A stretch of 37,116 nucleotides of DNA from an uncultured Alistipes sp. (GTDB taxonomy: Bacteria > Bacteroidota > Bacteroidia > Bacteroidales > Rikenellaceae). Position numbers and translations under genes: made by a program. Where the stretch lies: the NCBI GenBank assembly GCA_944321765.1, contig CALUMQ010000040.1, positions 1 through 37,116 on the forward strand, given 5' to 3'. The notes beneath the pieces were generated by a model. That model did not search any database. It was not told where the DNA came from and worked only from the letters and a program-made list of their open reading frames with translations. Each line of letters begins with the position of its first letter. Within the stretch, counting starts at the first letter, position 1. Of this stretch, positions 32,792 through 37,116 are shown in pieces.

Positions 32792-33853
32792 TTATCCCAG
32801 GATCTCCATCTGCTGGCGCACCGACTCCTCGTGGATGGCCTGCAGCACCGTGCGCATGAATTCGCGGTCCATGCCCAGCTCGACGGCCTGCTTCGCACGA
32901 CGCTCCAGCAGCTCCTCGTAGCGCTGCGCCTGGAGAATGGGCATGCTGTGCTCCTTCTTGTACTGTCCGATGTCGCGCGAGATGCGCATGCGCCGCGTAA
33001 GGAGTTCGAGCAGTTGGTCGTCGAGCTTGTCGATCTGCGCGCGCAGCTCGGTGAGGCTCTCGGTGGTGACCGTCTGGTCGCGGATCACCAGGTTGCGCAG
33101 GATGTATCCCAGGGCGTCGGGCGTCACCTGCTGCGCCTTGTCGCTCCAGGCGCTGTCGGGCGAGCAGTGCGCCTCGATGATCAGTCCGTCGAACCCGAGA
33201 TCCATGGCGTGCTGCGACAGCGGGGCGATGAGTTCGCGCTTGCCGCCGATGTGGCTCGGGTCGCAGAAGATCGGAAGCTCCGGAAGGCGTCGGTGCAGCT
33301 CGATGGGAATGGCCCACATCGGGTGGTTGCGGTAGATGCTCTTGTCGATGGAGGTGAAGCCGCGGTGAATGGCTGCCAGACGGCGGATTCCGGCGTTGTG
33401 GATGCGCTCGATGGCGCCGATCCACAGCTCAAGGTCGGGGCTCACGGGATTCTTCACCAGCACCGGGACGTCGTGCCCGCGCAGGGCGTTGGCGATCTCC
33501 TGCATGGCAAAGGGGTTGGCGGCCGTGCGGGCGCCGATCCACAGCACGTCGACGCCTCCCTTCAGGGCTGTCTCGACGTGGTCGCGCGTGGCTACCTCGG
33601 TGGCGGTGTACATGCCCGTCTCGCGCTTCACGCGCTGCAGCCACGGAATACCCTCCGCACCGACACCCTCGAAGCCTCCCGGTTTGGTGCGCGGCTTCCA
33701 CAGCCCCGCACGGTAGATGCGGATGCCTTCGGCGGCGAGTGCCCGGGCCGTGTCGAGCACCTGTTCTTCGGTCTCGGCGCTGCAAGGGCCGGCAATGACC
33801 AGCGGACGTCGGGGATCAAGCCCCGGAAGTGTGATGGGTTGAAGATCGTTCAT
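32792..33853 (-). CDS. Bifunctional DAHP synthase / chorismate mutase
   Basis: This 353-residue fusion catalyses the first step of the shikimate pathway (erythrose-4-phosphate plus PEP to DAHP) and the conversion of chorismate to prephenate. The N-terminal synthase (about 1-250) is of the small, KDO8P-synthase-like type, with VIAGPCSAET, RAGLWKPRTKPGGFEG, LVKNPVSPD, FCDPSHIGGKR and IIEAHCSPD. The C-terminal AroQ-type mutase (about 262-350) shows LRAQIDKLDDQLLELLTRRM and IGQYKKEHSMPILQAQRYEELLERR. It follows prephenate dehydratase by about 100 bp on the same strand, so one transcript from the attenuated promoter could make both committed enzymes for phenylalanine. Confidence 0.93.
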   Translation of the reverse strand: MNDLQPITLPGLDPRRPLVIAGPCSAETEEQVLDTARALAAEGIRIYRAGLWKPRTKPGGFEGVGAEGIPWLQRVKRETGMYTATEVATRDHVETALKGGVDVLWIGARTAANPFAMQEIANALRGHDVPVLVKNPVSPDLELWIGAIERIHNAGIRRLAAIHRGFTSIDKSIYRNHPMWAIPIELHRRLPELPIFCDPSHIGGKRELIAPLSQHAMDLGFDGLIIEAHCSPDSAWSDKAQQVTPDALGYILRNLVIRDQTVTTESLTELRAQIDKLDDQLLELLTRRMRISRDIGQYKKEHSMPILQAQRYEELLERRAKQAVELGMDREFMRTVLQAIHEESVRQQMEILG

Positions 33854-33924
33854 GTCAGTGTGTGTTTTTTATGATTTTTGTACGATTGTTCTTTTTGGGG
33901 GTCGGGTGTTTCTGTGAGGCCTTG

Positions 33925-33948
33925 GGAAATTTTGCGGGAAATTTTGCG
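33925..33948. repeat. 12-bp tandem repeat GGAAATTTTGCG x2
   Basis: Two exact contiguous copies lie in the 103-bp spacer between prephenate dehydratase and DAHP synthase-chorismate mutase. No function is recognised. Confidence 0.6.
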
Positions 33949-33956
33949 GATGTTTC

Positions 33957-34811
33957 TCACAGCGCGGGATTCGGACACTCGGCATATTCGCCCAGGATGC
34001 GGAACCCGCTCGTCAGCGGCCGCGCGGCGTCGATGGCCTGGCGGTATCGGTGCCGGTCGTCGAAGGTCACGTCGACGTAGAAGCGGTACTCCCATTCGCG
34101 GCCGATGATCGGCAGTGACTGGATCTTCGTGAGGTTGATCTCGTAGAACGAGAGGACGGTCAGCACCTTCGAGAGGCTTCCCTGCGCGTGCGGAAGGGTG
34201 AAGACCAGCGAGGCCTTGTTGACGTGCGGCGTGTCGGCGAACTCCTCGGCGCGCGATTCGTCGGTGAGCAGCAGGAAGCGCGTGAAGTTGTGCTTGTTGG
34301 TCTCGATGCCGCGCTGGAGGATTTCGAGCCCGTAGAGCTCGGCGGCCTCGGCGCCGCAGATCGCCGCCGTGCCCCGCAGCTCTCCTTCGGCAACCTCCCG
34401 GGCGCTGCCGGCCGTGTCGTCGCGCTCGACGACCTTCATCTGCGGCTGGGTCTTGAGGAACTCCCCGCACTGCATCAGGGCGATGGGGTGCGAACGCACC
34501 TCGTGGATGTCGCCGAGCCGCTGCCCGGGCAGAGCGGCAATGACGTGCGAAATGCGGAGCTTCTCCTCGCCGACGATGCGGGCGTGGCTCTGCTGCAGCA
34601 GTTCGTAGTTGGGCAGGAGGCTTCCGGCAATGGTATTCTCGATGGCGGCGATGCCGAGCAGCTGCGGATCCGCGGCCATGCGCCCGAAGAGTTCGTCGAA
34701 ACTCAGACACGGGAGAGTCTCGATCGTGCGGTCGGCGAAGTAGCGGTGTGCGGCGGTTTCGTGGTAGCATCCTGCGATGCCCTGGATGGCGATACGTTCC
34801 ATAGGTTCCAT
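33957..34811 (-). CDS. pheA: Prephenate dehydratase
   Basis: This enzyme converts prephenate to phenylpyruvate, the last specific step toward phenylalanine. The 284-residue product has the PDT catalytic domain (about 3-185) with IQGIAGCYHETAAHRYF, ENTIAGSL and the conserved TRF motif in NKHNFTRFLLL. A C-terminal ACT domain (about 195-275) with SLVFTLPHAQGSLSKVLTVLS and NLTKIQSLPI binds phenylalanine for feedback inhibition. ATG 34811 is used; ATG 34802 is equally possible. The longer open frame upstream would run through the terminator and is rejected. The gene is controlled by an upstream leader-peptide attenuator and is followed by the DAHP synthase-chorismate mutase gene. Confidence 0.93.
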   Translation of the reverse strand: MEPMERIAIQGIAGCYHETAAHRYFADRTIETLPCLSFDELFGRMAADPQLLGIAAIENTIAGSLLPNYELLQQSHARIVGEEKLRISHVIAALPGQRLGDIHEVRSHPIALMQCGEFLKTQPQMKVVERDDTAGSAREVAEGELRGTAAICGAEAAELYGLEILQRGIETNKHNFTRFLLLTDESRAEEFADTPHVNKASLVFTLPHAQGSLSKVLTVLSFYEINLTKIQSLPIIGREWEYRFYVDVTFDDRHRYRQAIDAARPLTSGFRILGEYAECPNPAL

Positions 34812-34827
34812 ACTTTGCGGAGGTTCG

Positions 34828-34860
34828 AAAAAAATCCCGCTCCTCCAGGAGCGGGATTTT
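34828..34860 (-). terminator. Attenuator terminator upstream of pheA
   Basis: On the minus strand AAAATCCCGCTCCT pairs with AGGAGCGGGATTTT with almost no loop, followed by a run of T, 17 bp before the pheA start codon. Confidence 0.92.
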
Positions 34861-34920
34861 CGTGTCATATACTATATTTTTTTAATTTCATACAGCTAAC
34901 TCCATGCGATCCCGCTCCTT
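34828..34920 (-). promoter_or_regulatory. Phe/Tyr attenuator: antiterminator-terminator switch
   Basis: Segment AAGGAGCGGGAT (34920-34909), within the leader-peptide codons, is the same sequence as the terminator's 3' arm. It can therefore pair with the terminator's 5' arm ATCCCGCTCCT (34857-34847). The two pairings exclude each other. A ribosome stalled at the upstream Phe/Tyr codons leaves the leader segment free to pair, allowing read-through. A ribosome reaching the stop codon covers it, so the terminator forms. Confidence 0.85.
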
Positions 34921-34985
34921 CTTTTGGCATAAAAGAAAAAGTAATAAAAGAAGTATGCAAAACCGTGAAGTCTCATGGATCTCAT
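34896..34985 (-). CDS. Phenylalanine/tyrosine leader peptide
   Basis: This 29-codon frame (possible second start at 34976 giving 26 codons) begins about 10 nt after the predicted transcription start. It contains FAYFFYYFFFY at residues 9-19: six Phe and four Tyr in eleven codons. It ends IAWS and TAG. It is the functional analogue of enterobacterial PheL, though not similar in sequence. Mixed Phe and Tyr suggests sensing of both charged tRNAs. Its lower part encodes the antiterminator strand. The product is probably not a functional protein. Confidence 0.85.
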   Translation of the reverse strand: MRSMRLHGFAYFFYYFFFYAKRRSGIAWS

Positions 34986-35000
34986 CCGTAATGTTGGGAA

Positions 35001-35031
35001 CAAAAGTAGCGAAATAATCGAAAAAAACAAA
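35001..35031 (-). promoter_or_regulatory. Promoter of the pheA leader
   Basis: On the minus strand TTTG (35031-35028), 19 bp, then TACTTTTG (35008-35001) matches the Bacteroidetes consensus fully. Predicted start near 34994. Confidence 0.85.
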
Positions 35032-35090
35032 TCTCCCGGGCGATTTTTTGGTCCCGGAGCCGTGATTTTTCCTTTCGCTCTTCGATCGTG

Positions 35091-35822
35091 TCACTCGGGA
35101 TAGATCATCCGGATGGTGGCGCCGCCGTCGATGACGAGGGTCTGCCCGTTGATGAAGTTGTTCGCTGCCTCGCAGAGAAACAGGCACATACGCGCAATGT
35201 CTCCGGGGTCACCGACGCGTCCCGAAGGGTGGAAGGCGTGATCCTCGGGGCGCAGCACCTCCTCCTCGCGGACGTGGATCCATCCCGGAGCCAGGGCATT
35301 GACCGTGATGTGGAGCGGCGCCAGCGAGACGGCCAGGGCGTGCGTGAGGGCGTAGATGCCGCCCTTCGAGGCGGCGTAGGCCTCGCATCCGGCCTCGCTC
35401 TGCAGGTAGCGGGTCGAGCAGAGGTTGACGATGCGCCCGTAGCGGGTGTTTCCGTTGCGGCGGCGGTGGCGGGCCAGCAGGCGTGCGGTGATGAACGCGG
35501 AGCGGAGGTTGGTGTCGATCACGCGGTCAAACTCCTCGATGCTGAGCTCCGTCAGGGGCTTGAAGAGGCTGATGCCGACGTTGTTCACGAGGATGTCGAC
35601 ATCGCCCAGCCTCGCGAAGATCTCCTGCATGCATCCCTCGAGGCTCGGGGCATCCGTCACGTCGACTTCGTGAAAGCGTGCGCCGGTTTCGGCGGCGGTG
35701 GCGGCTCCGCGCCGGACGTCCGTGTCGCAGAACTCCACCCGGTCGCCCTCCCGGGCAAACGCCTCGACGAGGCCCTTTCCGATGCCGTGGGCACCGCCGG
35801 TGACAAATACGCGTCTGTTCAT
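35091..35822 (-). CDS. Short-chain dehydrogenase/reductase (SDR)
   Basis: This 243-residue NAD(P)-dependent oxidoreductase has a classical SDR Rossmann fold. The cofactor motif TGGAHGIG is at residues 8-15, with Asp33 after the second strand favouring NAD. VNNVG follows at 79-83, then catalytic Ser136, Tyr149 and Lys153 (YAASK), and the PGWIHV segment. The C-terminus includes FINGQTLVIDGGATIRMIYPE. The substrate is not predictable. ATG 35822 is chosen because SDR homology starts there; the open frame continues upstream through a minisatellite and a terminator and is non-coding there. It is transcribed toward the pheA region but has 105 bp between its stop and the pheA leader. Confidence 0.9.
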   Translation of the reverse strand: MNRRVFVTGGAHGIGKGLVEAFAREGDRVEFCDTDVRRGAATAAETGARFHEVDVTDAPSLEGCMQEIFARLGDVDILVNNVGISLFKPLTELSIEEFDRVIDTNLRSAFITARLLARHRRRNGNTRYGRIVNLCSTRYLQSEAGCEAYAASKGGIYALTHALAVSLAPLHITVNALAPGWIHVREEEVLRPEDHAFHPSGRVGDPGDIARMCLFLCEAANNFINGQTLVIDGGATIRMIYPE

Positions 35823-35911
35823 TGTTTTTCGGAACTTTTGGAATTTTCGATTCTCGGATTCTGGAATATTGGATTTCGTTTGGGGGCTTCGGCGTTTCGG
35901 AGCTGCTCTCT

Positions 35912-36020
35912 CCCCTCCCCGGCAGGCTTCCCCTCCCCGGCAGGCTTCCCTTTCCCGGCAGGCTTTCCTTCCCCGGCAGGCTTTCCCTTCCCCGGCAGGC
36001 TTTCCCTTCCCGGCAGGCTT
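35912..36020. repeat. 18-bp minisatellite upstream of the SDR gene
   Basis: Six copies of a unit close to CCCCTCCCCGGCAGGCTT follow one another, 18-19 bp each; the GGCAGGCTT half is invariant while the C/T half drifts. A C9 tract follows at the end. The period equals that of the array at 503-680, though the sequence differs. Confidence 0.85.
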
Positions 36021-36049
36021 ACCCCCCCCCTCCTCTGCGGATTTCAACG

Positions 36050-36081
36050 AAAAACCCCGCGGGTGGAAACTCGCGGGGTTT
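36050..36081 (-). terminator. Intrinsic terminator of the candidate small RNA
   Basis: On the minus strand AAACCCCGCG pairs with CGCGGGGTTT around a 10-nt loop, followed by five T. Confidence 0.8.
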
Positions 36082-36228
36082 CGGCACTCGGGCCTTCGGT
36101 GGAGAATACGATAACTGAACCGATATCGTAATAGCCAATATGTCAACGTGTTAAGATTGTAAAAATTTTTAGATACACCGAATAGGCCACAACCTATTTT
36201 CGCTGTTTCCCCTTGTATCCACTTGGTT
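36050..36228 (-). ncRNA. Candidate small structured RNA, about 180 nt
   Basis: A consensus-like promoter and an intrinsic terminator on the minus strand bound a region with no plausible gene but several hairpins: AATAGG-TTGTGG-CCTATT nested in GATACA/TGTATC, and TACGATA/TATCGTA with a 10-nt loop. A GTGGA/TCCAC pairing could close the whole. It is AT-rich relative to its neighbours. It may be a free small RNA or a terminated leader of the SDR gene, whose start is 228 bp beyond the terminator. I do not recognise it as tmRNA, SRP RNA or RNase P; 6S RNA cannot be excluded. Confidence 0.5.
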
Positions 36229-36232
36229 GTTA

Positions 36233-36264
36233 CAAAGTTACGAAAAATTCCCGGATTTTGCAAC
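36233..36264 (-). promoter_or_regulatory. Promoter of the candidate small RNA
   Basis: On the minus strand GTTG (36264-36261), 20 bp, then TAACTTTG (36240-36233); one mismatch in the -33. From 36265 to 36582 only AT-rich sequence with no recognised gene is seen. Confidence 0.65.
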
Positions 36265-36582
36265 CGAATTGGAAACGAACCTGCGGATTTTTTTATCGTT
36301 TTTGAGAATGTCATGACGTGTATAAATGTTTATAAATCAATATATTATATGCAACGGTTGGACCCGGTGTCCAATCTGATATTTTCAGCCCTTGTAACAT
36401 TCCCGGAAGGTGACACGGCGGTTCAGTAGGGGATTCGGAAGTAGTCGAGCGTGACTTAACGGTTGTTTTGTGTTGGCGAGCATTAAAAGATCGTATTGCT
36501 CATCAAGTTTTGGGTAATGATGTTTGTGTCGTTATCTGTAATAATAATCTTTATAATGCAAGTAATAAATATTGATATATAA

Positions 36583-36613
36583 ATTGTAAGCTAGATTATT
36601 ATCATTATATTTG
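36583..36613 (+). promoter_or_regulatory. Promoter of the right-end regulator gene
   Basis: ATTG (36583-36586), 19 bp, then TATATTTG (36606-36613); one mismatch in the -33. It is overlapped at its downstream side by a long inverted repeat. Confidence 0.7.
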
Positions 36614-36644
36614 CATCGTTATCACTAGTGTTGATAATGATGCA
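36612..36644. promoter_or_regulatory. Near-perfect inverted repeat, likely autoregulatory operator
   Basis: TGCATCGTTATCA and TGATAATGATGCA (13-bp arms, one mismatch) flank CTAGTGT. The site covers the end of the -7 element and the transcription start, so a bound dimer would block transcription. Confidence 0.75.
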
Positions 36645-36665
36645 TATTATAGAAAATGAAGAGAA

Positions 36666-37116
36666 ATGCTGAAAACAATATCTATTGCTGGTGTTCCTGT
36701 CAATCTTGATAAAATTGGTCGGGATAAACTGAAAGGGCTAACTCTTGATCTAATATTGAGTTTCCGGTTTTATTGTGCGGAATTCAATAAGCATCTGTTG
36801 TGCCTTGTTGAAAATGCTGATTTGACCCGTACATACACGCCGATGCGGTATGCTCGCATTGCTAATCAGATTGAGCGGATTCTGGAAATTCCGGTTGTAT
36901 TCATCTTGCAGTCTGCGCCATTTTATATCAGACAGCGACTGATTGAGCAAGGGGTTTATTTTGTCGTATCGGACCGTTATGTGTTTCTTCCCGGTATGCT
37001 AATTAATGAACGGATTCGGAAAAAAGAAGATCCGGAGCATCAACTATCCCCCGTAGCTCAATATGTCTTGTTAAATTATTTGCTTCATCCTGATCTGAGC
37101 GAATTTACCTTGCAAG
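36666..37116 (+). CDS. HTH-type regulator, possibly an AbiEi-like antitoxin, 3' truncated by window end
   Basis: The 150 visible residues start MLKTISIAGVPVNLDKIGRD and contain IPVVFILQSAPFYIRQRLIEQGVYFVVSDRYVFLPGMLIN, then LSPVAQYVLLNYLLHPD. This pattern is familiar from Bacteroidetes proteins with a nuclease-fold-like N-terminal half and a winged-helix (MarR-like) C-terminal half, often encoded before an AbiEii-type nucleotidyltransferase toxin. The winged helix itself would begin at the cut edge. Codon use is AT-rich, unlike the genes to the left, which suggests horizontal acquisition. The family assignment is from memory and tentative; the gene after it is not visible. Confidence 0.5.
   Translation, partial: MLKTISIAGVPVNLDKIGRDKLKGLTLDLILSFRFYCAEFNKHLLCLVENADLTRTYTPMRYARIANQIERILEIPVVFILQSAPFYIRQRLIEQGVYFVVSDRYVFLPGMLINERIRKKEDPEHQLSPVAQYVLLNYLLHPDLSEFTLQ

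Noticed and set aside
34812-34868. Longer start for prephenate dehydratase
   Set aside because: The extra residues come from the attenuator terminator hairpin; homology begins after it.
35912-36020. CRISPR array
   Set aside because: The repeats are contiguous with no unique spacers and only 18 bp long; no cas genes nearby. It is a minisatellite.
35823-36314. N-terminal extension of the SDR protein
   Set aside because: The frame stays open upstream but crosses a minisatellite, a terminator and a promoter; SDR homology begins at the ATG at 35822.
1-37116. tRNA or rRNA genes
   Set aside because: No T-loop (GGTTCGAATCC-like) plus acceptor-stem combination or rRNA-like stretch was noticed on either strand; a covariance search was not possible.

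Overview
The window looks like a chromosomal segment of a GC-rich member of the Bacteroidales, most like Alistipes/Rikenellaceae. The evidence is two SusC/SusD pairs, lipoproteins of Bacteroidetes-only families (DUF4302, BACON, the HExxH lipoprotein found beside SusC/D), promoters of the Bacteroidetes type (TTTG, about 19-20 bp, TAnnTTTG), few Shine-Dalgarno sequences and GC-rich genes separated by AT-rich promoter patches. The genus is an inference; no rRNA or tRNA gene was seen.

Layout. The left edge carries the N-terminus of a leftward tyrosine-recombinase-type integrase, so a mobile element probably lies to the left. After a 1.2 kb gap with a degenerate 18-bp repeat come a promoter, a structured attenuator-like leader and a PII-amtB ammonium operon (1.1-3.1 kb). 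A four-gene nutrient-uptake operon follows (3.9-11.7 kb: SusC, SusD, zinc metallohydrolase lipoprotein, DUF4302 lipoprotein), then a secreted GH36 alpha-galactosidase and an AraC-type regulator. After a 1 kb repeat-rich gap lies a second uptake operon (16.3-25.0 kb: calcineurin-like phosphoesterase lipoprotein, SusC, SusD, BACON lipoprotein). An acyltransferase, an SGNH hydrolase and a DUF2721 membrane protein complete the plus-strand block.

From 27.9 to 36.3 kb genes run on the minus strand: a PiT phosphate transporter with a PhoU-like tail, a PhoR/PhoB-type two-component pair, a DAHP synthase-chorismate mutase fusion, prephenate dehydratase and a short-chain dehydrogenase. The right end turns AT-rich and holds a truncated plus-strand gene resembling a TA-type HTH regulator behind a near-perfect inverted repeat.

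How the parts connect. Three regulatory structures stand out. (1) Upstream of prephenate dehydratase is a complete amino-acid attenuator: promoter, 29-codon leader peptide with ten Phe/Tyr in eleven codons, an antiterminator strand inside the leader and a strong terminator. (2) The phosphate transporter beside PhoBR and the phosphoesterase-SusCD operon 14 kb away share a promoter layout: three 11-bp-phased repeats around TTGAAACA/TTGTAACA, ending exactly 9 bp before the -7 element. This looks like a Pho box and suggests the SusCD operon scavenges a phosphorylated substrate. (3) The PII-amtB leader has mutually exclusive GAGGCG/CGCCTC pairings that could form or break a terminator. Two candidate small RNAs (about 27.9-28.0 and 36.05-36.23 kb), a G9 tract in the second SusC signal peptide and several GC-rich minisatellites complete the unusual features.
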